From Polytrichum commune (lineage: Eukaryota; Streptophyta; Polytrichopsida; Polytrichales; Polytrichaceae): DNA of 64,000 nucleotides. The stretch lies in NCBI GenBank assembly GCA_950295325.1, contig OX485805.1, forward strand, positions 39,729,501 to 39,793,500, read 5' to 3'. The position numbers were made by a program, and so were the translations under genes. Positions 1-12,503 of this stretch are shown here, one piece after another (within the stretch, counting starts at the first letter, position 1; each line of letters opens with the position of its first letter). The notes beneath the pieces are model-generated. The model had not been told where the DNA came from. It saw nothing but the letters and a program-made list of their open reading frames with translations, and made no database searches.

Positions 1-4
1 TTAG

Positions 5-403
5 TACTACACTAATTATCCTAGTGAGTGCTTGTGGTACTAATTCCCGAAACATACACTATTTGCCAAGTCTAAAATTAGTGAGGGTTGAATTTTTTAC
101 TAACTGATACTAAGTTCATGAATACATGCTCGTATTTATCATATATTATAAGAAGATCAGTGTGTGTTCTAAGATGTTCATAGAGCGATAAACAAAAATC
201 ATATGCAAACACCTGCTTGTCAGTGACCGAGTGCCAAGATGAATAGTGAATAGTGCTGCTATGAGTAATGCTGATATGAACAATGGCTCCTAGATCTTTT
301 GGTGGCACTCATTTCATAGCGTAAAGAAGTTTAGTATCACTTTCACTAATTCTCCCCACGCACTATTAGTTCTCCCTCACTAATTGGGATAATCAATGTA
401 GTG
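5..403. mobile_element. MITE, family A copy 1 (terminal inverted repeats about 28 bp)
   Basis: The left end (about 5-28, beginning TACTACACTAATTATCC) is repeated in inverted orientation at about 374-403 (ending GGATAATCAATGTAGTG). The interior has no credible reading frame. A shorter relative with the same termini is at 44665-44862. Ends like this without coding capacity fit a non-autonomous DNA transposon. The superfamily is not certain and I could not fix a clean target duplication. Confidence 0.6.
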
Positions 404-658
404 TGGATTGCACGCAACCAAATGAATTATAGTTTAGTATGTACTTTGTCCCGAGATGTGTTATATAAGCATTTGGACATACCAATTCCTGAAGGATATT
501 GGACTAAATAACGATTGAGAGGATAATGGATGATGAGTTGTGGGAGTGGTAAGTCATCCACCTACTCGAGTTAATCATCAATCATAACCGATCAACTCAT
601 GGGCATAATCTGAAAGTTATGAATGGTATCATACCTTCACGAATGACAAATTGCAATA

Positions 659-1420
659 TTGTTCTCCATCTTTAGTATGACACGTTTGGTAAACACCCAA
701 AAAATCGTATTATCGAGGTGTCGTCTTCTCATTAATATGACAAATGGCATAAAATTGTCGTACTATTGAGGGAATCCAAAAACATAAGTAATATGAATTT
801 AAAAATAATATACAACGAGTTTAAGCAATATAGATGGTATGAAATAATAACTTATAATTCCAAAGAAGTACAATTTTTTTGAAGAACTCTTGAAAGAGGA
901 GTCCCAAAGATCTCTGGTGTTGCCTACCCAAGTTAGCAACTGTCATCTTTTCTAAATTCCCTACTAACTTTTGAAAACTAATAACTTCATCAACATCAAA
1001 ATATAAAGAGTTCTCTAATAAGAAACTAGACAACAATGATGCATGATGTTTAGCATCAAGATACTGCTGATACTATATCTCATGTGTACAAGGCAACATA
1101 CTAGGTAGGAGGCCACTCTAACCCTAACCATGTCCATTCTACACTAGTAACCCTAATTATCATTAAGTTCCCAATGATAAGTGAAGTTCCCAAGTAGTTC
1201 CCAAGTGGAAATGGATGTATTTTAGATGTACATAACATAGATGAAAGGAATTTTAGCATTAACTTTGATATGACAAAACGGAGGTCCTGAATGTCGCATC
1301 ATCGAGTGTCGTAGTCGTATAAAAGAGGGAGTTTTGAGCTAAAAAGTTTGGTCGTGGAAAACTGTGTCGTAATATTGAGGGTGTCGTACAAACGAGGGTC
1401 ATATCAAAAAGGTTAGACTG
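659..1420 (-). mobile_element. pogo/Tigger-like (Tc1/mariner) element, internally deleted copy
   Basis: The element is flanked on both sides by TA (657-658 and 1421-1422), the target duplication expected for Tc1/mariner. Its ends are imperfect inverted repeats (left TTGTTCTCCATCTTTAG, right ending GGTTAGACTG). A longer copy lies at 27849-28955, and this one lacks about 370 bp of that copy's interior. A minus-strand frame at 821-1036 keeps the C-terminal transposase-like peptide (SFLLENSLYF, GRQHQRSL). Motifs of the type GTCGTAnTATTGAGGG recur near both ends. It is non-autonomous; the assignment to pogo/Tigger rests on the TA target and the C-terminal peptide. Confidence 0.65.
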
Positions 1421-1422
1421 TA

Positions 1423-4079
1423 GGTTTTGATAACCTTTCTTATCTTGGATGAGCAATTGGCTATGTCATATGGACTCTGGACTAAGGTAGCTGGGTCTTA
1501 AATGGCTCATTTCCTTAATCGGACCCCTATACTTGATTGCTACGTGATTTAGTGAGGAACAAAGAGCAAATATCATAAATACACATGTTGAAAAGAGATT
1601 GGACTTCGTCTTCAAACATTAACAGCTACTATGCACTCGATAGTGAACCCAACTGGGAGGACCTATAGATCCAATTAAATAAAAATCAACAAACATGCAC
1701 TTCTCATAACTATAACTAAATCAAAGGAGGTCCAATTGTCAATCCGGATTTTACTATTGCAACACGGGTTTCGTAGTGTGAAATCCGTGTTTTGGAGAAC
1801 ATGAAAAATGAATCAAATAACACCTACATACTTTCCAAGTGTGAAAGCTTATTAGTATCCCAAAGCCGCATAGGCCCAAGGGGACTAACATTAGAAAGGA
1901 TGATGACTCACCAATGGGCATATTGCTCTTTCATGGAAAAGAGCCAAACGTAGATACCCTTCCACAACTTTGGGTTTACAATCCTTGGCAACTATTCATC
2001 CATGGTGCCGTTTGCCTTTCTTCTTCACATTTAGCTTGTTCCTCGAAATCTACGATTTCCGAAGACTTGAGGAGCCGAATCTACGGAGGGAGGTGATTCG
2101 AGGAACGACTCTCTCTTGGTGCAACGTGGAGGCCTTCTCATTGTTGCTGACCTGCTGCGTGCCTGCCATAGCCACGCTCTGTCCTCTGTTCTCTCGCTCG
2201 CCATAGCCCCAGCTAGTTTCCCAAGCTCGTCTCGCAACCCTCGCACTAAGTTGCTCCGGGACCAACGACGTCGCGCAGCAACTTACTACAGTACTTACTT
2301 ACTTACACTGTGCCCCTTGCGCAAGCCTTCGAACTTCGAAGTTCGGTCCATGTGCCGGTGACCTGATTCTACGGTGGAGTTTTGAGAAGGGGAGCCAGCA
2401 TTGATTATTTGGTGCAACACCGTACTAGAACCTACCTCCGCTATTTGTTTTGTTTGGTTTTAATAAATAGCGGACAGTGAGGACTCGGGCCACTGTTGTG
2501 GTTGTTTATTCATATTTTAAAAGATTGGTGTGCAAAGTTACAGTAGTTCTTGTTTACTGGTTCTTCCGAGCGAGTGCGGCGGCTTTGGGGAGTGTACTGA
2601 GGAGTGTGACTTAAGTAGGTCGAGGGAGGTTATCTTGAGAGCGTTGGATTCGTTGAGGCCTGGAGGCTTGGGGTGATTATTGAGCGGGAGGTGTTTGAGG
2701 AGTTTTGAAGGTGTGGAGTTACTCTAGAGAGTGGTTTTCTTGGAGCGGGCCGGAATCTTTTTTCCTTTCGAGGAAAACTAATTTGTCGACACGATTGCTT
2801 TTGATTTGCGCAGTCCACTGCAACTTTCGGTAGGAAATTCTCAATCTCAATCTCTATTTTGAAGGTATTGAGATAGATAATAGATTCAGAGGAAGGGAAG
2901 AAGCGATTCTTCTATCTAGGAATTGTCGCCATGCACTGGTGAAGGGAATCTGCGAAGCGCGCCATTTCAGTTGGTCACTTGGAGGCCGGGAAAGAGATCA
3001 GATAATCATCACCACGATGCAACGGAGATAATTTCATGTAATGCATGGTGGTGTTTTGCATTATTCAAGTAACCTTCTATATCGGGAGTAAGTTTGGAAG
3101 CTTCTCCCATTGGAAGCTTCAATGTTAAGCGAATTTTGAAATTGATACCGCTCTTGAACACTACTGCTACTACACTGCCGACGACGCCTTCGGGTTGCAC
3201 TTGCCATTACTTCGCAGCAGCCAAAAGCCGGTAGTGGAATTTTGAAATGGAGACTCTGCATCGTGCCGTAATCTGTCACAAGCAACCTGAAGGAAACATT
3301 TTTCTGAGGAGAAGATGCATCGTAACTGCTCACCACTGTCAGCTACAAATTGGAATTGCTGGCCGATCAGCTCGATCACAAAGTGAGTTTCTAACCAGTA
3401 AAGAATATACGAGGTTCTTGAGACCCAGTTGCGTCGATGTTGCCTGTCCGTCTTTCTCTTTGTCATGCACGGTTAAAGTGGCGCTTTCATAAAATTGACA
3501 TGCTTTTCTGGTATTACTGTCATCGGTACAATTGGCGAGGCTGATCAAAGTTTTTATTCAGATTTGTGTCCTTGACTCCGAGTATGCGTCGTTCTTTTTC
3601 AGACTCCTTGTCGAAATCAGAGGAAACTGTACCCACCAGAAATTTGTCAAGGTGTTGGGACGCAGCAAAGGATCGCATATCTGCTTGCATTGAAAAAATA
3701 CTCTGTACTTTCTTGTGGTCAACAGTACTTTTTAATCGCATAGGGCAGCTGATCTCATTGATCTGAACACTTCGTCAGGGAGTGCTCAAAAAGTTCTCTC
3801 CTGTCTTGTATGTTTCAGTCCTTAGCATGGCCGTTGAAGGCATTTGGTCTTCCAAATAATTTGGTAAGTTTAAAGTGCTCCTGAACGTCTCAACAGCAAT
3901 TATAAGAGTAGGTTACATTCTAACACCGGACTTCGCTTCTGTGTAATTGGACACTCTATCGGCCTGATCCGACGTGGAGGAATGCTCTTGTTGTTAGTTC
4001 TTGCCAGACACTTTAATGTGGACGGGAAGATGAAACGGAAATGCTTTTTAAGCAAGGGTGCTTAAATTTGGGACACAAT
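1423..4079. other. Intergenic, no gene recognised
   Basis: No recognisable protein or RNA is seen on either strand; the open frames here are short and overlap one another. About 2050-2400 is more GC-rich than its surroundings and could belong to a promoter or untranslated exon of the downstream HPT gene, but nothing proves this. About 1495-1680 is distantly similar to about 34990-35200 and 52240-52400 (shared words such as GAGATTGGACT and GACCTATA), so it is probably an old dispersed repeat. Confidence 0.4.
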
Positions 4080-4440
4080 ATAGTTACCCTCTAACTCACT
4101 ATGCCTCTAGGTAGTCCGCTGTTTTGCATACATCACCTTCAATGTTCGGTAATTCATCGGTGCATGCTTGGAGGTAGCAGTGTAGAGGTTTGAACGAAGC
4201 ACATTCTATATCGGTTCATTGAGGGGTCAAACTCATTTTGGCATGCCAAGTGCACTAGAATAAGTTTGGCCCTTAACGAACCTCACGAAATAGGTTGCTC
4301 TTCATTCAAATTTGAATACCACCTCCTAGCATGCACCACAAGTGGAAAGACATTATTGATATTGTACGGAAAACATCCAATTAAAATTCATATTGAACCA
4401 ACTCCCGTTGCAAAGTCCCATTGAGTTACCGGATAACTCT
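4080..4440. repeat. Dispersed repeat, also at about 13075-13250
   Basis: This stretch shares long similar runs in the same order with about 13075-13250: a TTACCCTCTAACTC-type start, then GCATGCTTGGAGGTAG, then GAACGAAG, then a CCAACTCC...AAGTCCCATTGAGTT block. The second copy is shorter inside. The repeat has no coding potential and its class is unknown. Confidence 0.55.
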
Positions 4441-4697
4441 AATGTAGGCAGGCTAAAATGTAGGCAAGTCTCTACTTGTCGTGGTGACTAGATTATGACA
4501 TTAGTGACTCAGAACAAGTGTTTTGGAAGCTAAATCGTTCCAAGTCCAGTTTTATACATATGGTTTCTGACTTCATTGTATCTCAAGAGTTTGTAAAGGA
4601 TACTTGTTCACTCTCAAAGAAGGGATCCTGAGATGTTAACATCGTAGTTGGCATTGACTGTGGAGCAGGGAAAAAAGAGCGCCTGGTTCCTCACGTG

Positions 4698-7600
4698 ATG
4701 CAGCTGAATCCTCTTGGTTTAGGTTCTTCGGGTAGATTATATGGCAGTCACTTTGGCGTGTTGCTGAGACCACACAATGGTACATATAAGAAGGCGAGTT
4801 GCAATACAAGTAGAAAATCAAATAACTGTATTTCTGCAACTGCGAGACCCATGGATGTAGATGTGGATGGCGGTTCCTCAGTTGAAACAGATGCAAACAA
4901 CCTGGTGGAGGCAGGTGTCAGCTGGTTTGATGCCTTCTACAGATTTTCTCGTCCACACACAATCATTGGCTCTGTAAGTAACTCTTAACTGAACTCGTCC
5001 ATGGTTGATTGCATGGTTTTTATGTTTAGATTTAGGCTGACTTTGGGCCAGGAACAGTGCCATTCTTGCGGTGGTGTTTATCTCTACAAGAGTTAAAGAG
5101 TTTAGTTATAGGGATCACTCCTCAATCTTATTCAAAAATGAAGTTTTTTTGTTAACAATGTAATACAAAGACTTTGGAAAGCTCTAATCCAGTGAATGCT
5201 TTAATGTATGAAGATCTTGCAGATCATGTGGTGATTTGACCTCTATTGCATATAGTGGTTTCTGCCCCGTGGGAATAGAAGCACGTAACTTCTATTTAGT
5301 GAGCTCTGGTTTCAGACTAATAGTCGCCCTTTTTTGTTCCAACAGGCATTGGGAGTAATCTCTGTATCGATGCTGGCAATTCAAAGTCCAGCTGATTTTT
5401 CCTCGACCTTCTTTGTTGGACTCCTTCAGGTATGTGAGAAACTTTTTTTGAATTGGAACTTAATGTACTTTCTGCCAGCTCTAAGTGCTTTCTATCCAAG
5501 AATGTAGATATATGGCTTAAGCAGTTTCTACAAGTAGAAGGATTTCTAGTTGCTTAGTATGAATCTGCAGGTGAAGGTTGATCTTGGACATGGGTGTTGT
5601 TCATTGTCCATTACCTGCTGAAGCATTTGAATATGGGCTCATTGAATATGGGCACTTGAATATGGACTCATTGCACCTCTGTGTATTATCTTTTGCAGGC
5701 TCTTATTCCTGCTCTTTTGATGAATGTGTATATTGTGGGATTGAACCAAATATATGACATAGACATTGATAAGGTAAGCATTCGAATCCAATTAGAGTTT
5801 ATCTTAATGATTCTGGGACACTGTAGGTCATCAATGTAGAAATAGCTTCATTCTGAGATCATCAAAGGTGGAAACCACTACAGTGGTCTATGTTGGAATG
5901 TGAAAATACATAAATTGCTCCTTTGTTTTCATAACACAGTTTTGTTCTGAACACTGGGCTTCAATGTTTGACTCAAGTTAAAAAAATTATGTACTGTAGG
6001 AAGATAGGTCTTAGCAAAGATTTCCTCATAGCAATGGGTGGACAATGGGTGGACGAGCCTGGGAATGGAATTTGAGAGCTGTTTTAGACTCCTTGATGTA
6101 ATGTTTTGGTGGTCTCCTCAATTAAGCACCATAAGCATCAATGGTGACATAATGATGATGGTTAACATGAGTGATTTATTGATGTAGGTAAACAAGCCAT
6201 ATCTTCCCTTGGCCTCGGGTGAATTCTCACTGAATACTGGGATCACTTTGGTGACTGTCTCTGCAGCCCTGGTATGAAGTCTTTCTCCATCGAGGTTTTT
6301 TCTTGTAGTGTGAGCAAGTAGTGTTCCTTGTGTTTTGGTCATTGGCACCCGGTTGAAAATTGTGTTTGATGTGAAAGATGAATAATTGACTTTTCTTCCC
6401 TTCCTGTGAAACTCCCAAGTTTTTTTGGGTGAGCTTACTAGCTTTATATGCAGTTGGGAACCAGATTACTCTTCTAGGTGTTATTACAAGTTACGATTGA
6501 GTTTCTGGCAAGAACCTGATCTTTGAGGTGGTTGCAGAGCCTTGCAATTGGACTTGTTGTCAGCTCAAGACCTTTACTTTGGGCTTTGACTGTGAGTTTG
6601 GTGCTGGGCACAGCTTATTCAGCTGATGTACGTCTTCTCTTCTAACCAAGCATACAAGTTCCTAATATGTAGAACAAACCGTTCATGGACTGGGCTGCAT
6701 TGCTTTACAATGTCTCAACTATTACTCTATAAATTTACAGATTGTGAGTCACTAACTTGCATTGAGTATTGCTACATTCAACCATGATGGACATGTTGTA
6801 TTAGAGAATCGGTAATGTAATGGAGAAGATTTTGGAGGAGGATAAGTAACATGGTTTTTGAGGAAAATGGCTTCTTACCTCAGAATGCTACTTCTTGATA
6901 GGTGCCATTCCTGAGATGGAAAAGATCTGCAGTTGCAGCTGCAACCTGTATCCTGGCTGTGCGTGCTGTTGTTGTGCAGCTTGGTTTCTACCTACACATG
7001 CAGGTTTCACAATTTCCAGCCTCATCTTGGTTATACAATATTTACAATCAATGTGCAGGCTATACTCTTGGGAAGGTTGTTGATGATCAAGTTATCTATA
7101 TTGAATATAAGCAGGCGTAGTTTGAATACACTATAATGTTAAGAAGAGAGCTCATTTGGACATGTAGTTATTTGCAGTGATATGAAAATACATCTTTTAT
7201 ATTGTGAGCTGAGTTTAGACATGTGACGAGGAAAGCACTGCCAATTGATTTCCTCAGCAAGCAAGTTTATGTTTGCTATATCAGTAGATTTTTCAACTTG
7301 TAGCTTTATGAGTGTGAATGGAGGCAGGTGTGATTTCAGTTCTAGGCTTGCAATGAGTTTCCAGCATCAGAAACTACACTGGATTGGCCTCTTAGTGTGG
7401 GGTAATAGGTAGCATACTAAAGTTAGTGTGGAATTTGAGATCAAGAATGTGGTGGCACATAAAATCAGTTTACAAACTGTACAGAGTGTCTATTGATACC
7501 ACTCATCACAATGAGGATTAGTGGGTTTCTAGGAAATCTGGGGGCTCCCATTAATTGGACACCAAAGTGTAGTTACCAATTTCTAGTGCCTTCACTGTTT

Positions 7601-9332
7601 ATAAACAGACAATGTTTATAATAGAGCTGCAAATAGGTGTATGGATCCTGACACTGGTATTGCAAATTTCAGGCCTCTGTATTCAAGAGAGCAGCTGTAT
7701 TGACCAGACCATTATGGTTTGCAATGGGATTTATGTGCTTCTTTTCCATTGTGATAGCACTTGCCAAGGTAATACATTGAACACTGTACTCTACTTCAAG
7801 ATTTTGTGAAGCACTTTGACTAAGACTAAAGTTGTAGAGAAGAGTAGCAGAGAAGTTGCAAGAATGGCTTGGCTAGAACCTCTGGCCATTTGTTTAACCG
7901 GTGTGCTCCAAAGAGGAACTGACATACAACCTTGTACTATTTCTCAGGATATTCCGGATGTGGAAGGAGACAAAGTTTTTGGCATACACTCCTTCAGTGT
8001 CAGGATGGGGCAAAAGAAGGTAATTCTGAAAGAAGATGCTACCTGTTTGCTGTTGTTTAGTGCAGATTTTCAGTCTTCATTTATCGGATAATTCAATCAG
8101 GGTGGTTTGTTGAATAATGGTGGGTCACTGTTATTAAATTGCTGGTATGTTGATGCATAGTGCCTGGCCATAAAATAGGTGCTAGATAGGTGGAAAAATA
8201 GAATGTCATTTGTTGTTGCTGAGTAGTGGGTTGTCTCTTGTTGTGGACCAGGTGTTTTGGTCCTGTGTTGCTCTACTTGAAGCAGCTTATGTGGCAGCCT
8301 TTGCTTTTGGAGTCACATCATCAGTTGTATGGAGCAGAGTTGCTATGGTATAAATGGCACTTATTTTCAAATTACTTTCTTTACCATATGATGTCTTCGT
8401 GTCTGTTTAAATCAGTGACCGAAAGCATATTTCAGATATTTCAAATCTGCATATAGTAAATAGTCAAATGAATCAGGAGGTGACATCAGCAATTTACATG
8501 TGCAAAGTTTATCATGTCATTTACACCTCAACAAGGTTTTGTTTTACAATTTCTTTAAACTTCAGGACTTGGGGCTAGAGATCTACAGTCAAGTTACAAT
8601 AGGGACAGTGAGTATTCCAATGGGACTATTGAGACTACTAAGAAAGATTTGGACTATTATTCCATGATATGTTGCACTTCAGGATTTCGCCATAAATATG
8701 CATTGTCCCTAGACTCCCAATAGTGGACATACAGGCAGCCACATTGAAGTAGTAGTATTGATGAATCAGTAATTTGATATTTAGCCAAGGTATTAACGCT
8801 GCTAACTTGTGGTTTAAATCTCGTAGTGATGCTTATTCTCTGTTACCTTGTTTTCCTATGCAGGGTGTAGGCCATCTTGCTTTGGCTACTATTCTCTGGT
8901 ACCGGTCTCAGAATGTGGACTTAAAGAGTAGAGCTGCCATAGCCTCGTGGTATATGTTCATTTGGAAGGTACTATTTTGATCTGGCTGTTTACCCATTTT
9001 GGTTTTTCTTCATTCTGGCTTAATAGAGTGCTAACATTCCAGTGTTTTATTACTCCAGGAATTAAATTTTGTTTTGAGATGACATTTTGCAGACGCAATG
9101 TCTTGAAATTTATGGTGATGGATGTTGCAAAAGTAATTGTGCTACAATTAATCTGAAGTTCACTTGCATGTTTTGAAATTTGTCATCTTAAAGTTGCTCA
9201 GATCTTCTCACCAAGTTCGTTGCTTTCAGTGCTGGGATATTGAGCTCAAGGAGTTACTGAGTAGTGATCTGTCTATCTCTGTCTGTGCAGCTGTTTTATG
9301 CAGAATATCTTCTCATTCCTTTGATGCGGTGA
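4698..9332 (+). CDS. HPT1/VTE2: Homogentisate phytyltransferase (tocopherol biosynthesis), 11 exons
   Basis: Joins homogentisate to phytyl diphosphate, the committed step of tocopherol synthesis at the plastid envelope. Exons: 4698-4973, 5346-5429, 5699-5773, 6188-6271, 6538-6627, 6902-7003, 7673-7768, 7948-8019, 8252-8347, 8864-8968 and 9291-9332. All introns are GT-AG and all are phase 0, giving 373 aa, close to the usual size of about 390-400. The start is the first ATG after an in-frame stop at 4629. Residues 1 to about 65 look like a plastid transit peptide; [12 protein letters not shown] opens the UbiA domain. The two prenyl-diphosphate/Mg sites are visible: [10 protein letters not shown] (N136, D140, D144) and DIPDVEGDK (D270, D273, D277). 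[11 protein letters not shown] after the first site favours phytyltransferase over solanesyltransferase. The C-terminus [13 protein letters not shown] matches the family. Transcription start and promoter were not located. Confidence 0.95.
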
Positions 9333-10939
9333 TTTGCTTGTACAATTTGACATCCAACATGGTGCGTATCGTGGTCTCCTGCTAAAAGTTTCAAATTTCC
9401 ACTCAAGCAAGCCTTGTTGCAGAGTGCAGCTTCTAGCCTTCATTTACTGCAAGGAACTTCATTTGTAAGCATCTCGATTGTTGCGTCACAGTAGCGTTTG
9501 CAATTCCCTAATCCAAATGCTCTGAAAGCTCATGTCTTCTGTTTCAAAGAAACATTCAACCTTGTACACTCTATATTTATTCCAGCACGCAGCGGTTCTC
9601 TAGCTTCTTCATAGCTCCCATAGAGCCAGAGATAGTGTTGAAAGCTGATGGTTTTGAACATGTCCCCGGTCCCAAGGAGTAGCCTCGTGGTCCCGGTATT
9701 TGGGAGTCTCACTAAAAATGGTGGCTCCTGATGATGTCACTGTGCATTTTCTTTCAGCATTTGAACCCACTCCTATCTTTCTACAATTGTATATTACCTT
9801 GCCAAAGTTTCCTGTTTTAGAACGACAGATCAAAACTAAAACAATCTGTTGCTTCTTGCAGTGGCTGGTTCACTCAGCACGGTGTATGACTGTTAGCTCA
9901 AGTCTTTACGTCACTGACGAGAATTGCCCATATTAGTAATTGCATGCAACAGTCAAATCATGTCAGTGTGATCAGTTTGCAACTCTTTTCTGTTTCTACG
10001 AACCTGTGGCATTGAGCATATATCCAATTTGCAACTCTTTTGTCTCGAGGAAGTTGTGGCATTACCCACATATGAGTGTATATCCACATGTTCAATACGA
10101 TAATGCACATTTTTCCAACAGATTGTTTTAACTCCCCATGTCCTCCGCACACTTATTCTTCTATGGCTCAAGCAAGTCACGGAGGATCTTATTTATAAAG
10201 TAACCTCCACATGATGGTAAGAATGTACAATCCACCCTCAAGCCATGAAGAGTGCACGATCTAACATATAATGAAAAAAGATGGTGGTGGTGAGGCCATC
10301 GCCCCCCGTTGTTCCCCAAAGGTTCATTGTTCCTTGGAGGTGGGAGACTATGGGTGCATCGCATTACAGTGATGTGACTAACAGTTAATTCATGTTCACA
10401 TGCACAACAGGTTGGGATGGCACAGGTACAGGCTAGTAATGTAGAAGGTGGAAAAATCTCTCTGGACTCTCCAAGTCTTGATGGTGAGTTTGGTGGGAGA
10501 TCAAACTAGAATAAATGGGTGAGGGCTACCATAACACATGAAAATATCCGATATTTAAGTGTGTGCCAATGAAGTGATGCGGGGGTTGTACATGGAAACC
10601 AACCTTATGTTATGCTATATCTATATATATATAGTCCTGCACTTTAATGTTTTAATAATTTCACTTTGTGTTGTGAGAGGTCATTGCAGTGGCGATAGGA
10701 GGAAATTGCAATCATAGGTATCCTTGAAGTCTCAAGAAACTCATGGTTTGGTGAGGAGTTTTGAAATTTTGGAATATTTAAGGCGTGCTCAAGCGGTGTC
10801 AGAAGCCTCAATATTAGTGAAATGAAAGTGAGGCGTTTGGCTTTGGGCAAGAGACAAATACAAATAACCTATAAATACAGATTGGCCTCCATACCAGACA
10901 TGTCTGCAACCGTGTCTCACTGGCAGCATCTCTAAAAGA
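9333..10939. other. Intergenic between HPT and tRNA-Lys
   Basis: This holds the presumed 3' UTR of the HPT gene and no further recognisable gene. A 57-bp near-duplication (GCAACTCTTT...GTGGCATT) lies at about 9975-10075. At about 10717-10755 a TCTCAAGAAACTCATGG-type sequence matches the terminus of the MITE in the isocitrate lyase intron (51871-52222); only one end was found here. Near 10620 is a short TA run. Confidence 0.45.
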
Positions 10940-11012
10940 GCCGTCCTAGCTCAGTTGGTAGAGCGCAAGGCTCTTAACCTTGTGGTCCAGGGTTCGAGCC
11001 CCTGGGGTGGCG
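10940..11012 (+). tRNA. trnK-CUU: tRNA-Lys (anticodon CTT)
   Basis: The 73-nt cloverleaf reads directly: acceptor GCCGTCC pairs with GGGTGGC (with G-T wobbles), D arm GCTC/GAGC, anticodon stem CAAGG/CCTTG with loop CTCTTAA (anticodon CTT), and T arm CAGGG/CCCTG with loop TTCGAGC. The A box (TAGCTCAGTTGG) and B box (GGTTCGAGCC) are intact. There is no intron. A run of six T at 11029-11034 serves as RNA polymerase III terminator. It is a normal nuclear plant lysine tRNA, probably functional. Confidence 0.97.
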
Positions 11013-11025
11013 ACGATGTGGGCAC

Positions 11026-11560
11026 GCCTTTTTTGCTTTTTATTGTTTTATTTTTGCACTTGTTCAACAATTTTGCCATTCTTTTAATTTGTGAAACTCA
11101 ATCTGAAGAACTGAATTGTAATATTGACTAGGTAATTACAAATTTGGTTGCATAGATTGAGACTTGCATATGTAACATTTTCCATGACATCTCTTTTTTG
11201 CTTTTTTACTTTTTTACTTTTTTGCTTTATTTTGCTTTTTATTTTTTTATTTTTGCACTTGTTCAACATTTTTTCCATTCTTTTGATTTGTGAACCTCAA
11301 TCTGAAGAACTGAATTGTAATGTTGACTAGGTAATCGCAAATTTGGTTGCATAGATTGAGACTTGCATATGTAACATTTTCCATGACATCTCTTTTTTGC
11401 TTTATTTTTCTTTTAATTTTTTAATTTTTGCACTTGTTCAACATTTTTTCCATTCTTTTGATTTGTGAACCTCAATCTAACGAACTGAATTGTAGTATTG
11501 ACTAGGTAATCGCAAATTTGGTTGCATAGATTGAGACTTGCATCTGTAACATTCATCCTC
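11026..11560. repeat. Tandem repeat, three units of about 175-200 bp
   Basis: Three consecutive units share the order T-rich stretch, TTGCACTTGTTCAACA, GAACTGAATTGTA, GACTAGGTAAT, GGTTGCATAGATTGAGAC. The TTGCACTT word starts at about 11054, 11253 and 11427. The first unit begins in the T-run that terminates the tRNA gene, so the duplication grew directly out of the tRNA 3' flank. It encodes nothing recognisable. Confidence 0.8.
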
Positions 11561-11736
11561 TAGATCACAAAGTTATAGATGATTACGAAGTTTAACCTTG
11601 TGGTCACAGGGTACACAAAGCAAGACCTATTAATCAAGTTTCTTGCTTTGTGGAAACATGATGTAGATCTTTCACACATGATTGTATGAGCCACTTATTT
11701 GAGAAAAATGTAGATTGCCCTTGGATTTCCCTTGAT

Positions 11737-12180
11737 TTCCAATTGGTATTATTGTTGTTAAATAAATTTCCAACTGGTATCATTGTTGTTAGATTTCCAA
11801 CTGGTATCATTGCTGTTAAATTTCCAACTGATATCATTGCTGTGAAACTTCCAACTGGTATCATTGCTGCTAAATTTCCAACTGGTATGATTGATGTTAC
11901 ATTTCCAACTGGTATCATTGTTGTTAGATTTCCAACTTGTTTCATTGTTGTTAGATTTCCATTGTTGTTAGATTCCCAACATGAAAAATGTAGATTTCCA
12001 ACTTGTTTCATTGTTGTTAGATTTCCATTGTTGTTAGATTCCCAACATGAAAAATGTAGATTTCCATTGTTGTTAGATTCCCAACATGAAAAATGTAGAA
12101 TTCCATTGTTGTTAAATTCCCAATTTGAAAAATATACATTTCCATTGTGGTTATTTCCCTTGGATGTCGAACTGGTATTA
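11737..12180. repeat. Minisatellite, units of about 30 bp, open on both strands
   Basis: Units of the form TTTCCAACTGGTATCATTG plus TTGTTAGA repeat with variants. From about 11945 they merge into a composite unit containing TTCCCAACATGAAAAATG, repeated three to four times. The unit length is mostly a multiple of three and lacks stops in one frame of each strand, so long frames appear on both strands (plus 11686-12258, minus 11634-12191). The translations are simple repeats (FPTGIIVVR, or GNLTTMIPV on the other strand). I regard this as repeat DNA, not a gene. Confidence 0.8.
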
Positions 12181-12503
12181 TTGACAGTCATGGCTCAGCC
12201 ATCGCAAAAGTTTCCAGAGGTTCAAGCATTTTGTCTTTCATTGCATGGAGTAGCCTAAATTGATCATACGGAGTCAATGTAGAAAGAAAAACTGGTTCCA
12301 CTGACACCAGAGTGCAGATTGTGATGTAGACAAGGCTGACAAATATGAAATTTATTTCCAAGCTTTGAAGGCTAGGCAGAGAATCACATACTTTAAGAGG
12401 AAGCGTGCATGCGAATCATGACAATGCTCAAGTAATTCACTGCCTGCTGACGTGAATCTTTGAAATTATAGAAGTAAATATATACATATTTGTGGGTGGT
12501 GTT

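Noticed and set aside
11634-12258. Two long overlapping frames on opposite strands as protein genes
   Set aside because: Both are translations of one tandem repeat whose unit is a multiple of three; composition is that of repeat DNA and no family is recognised.
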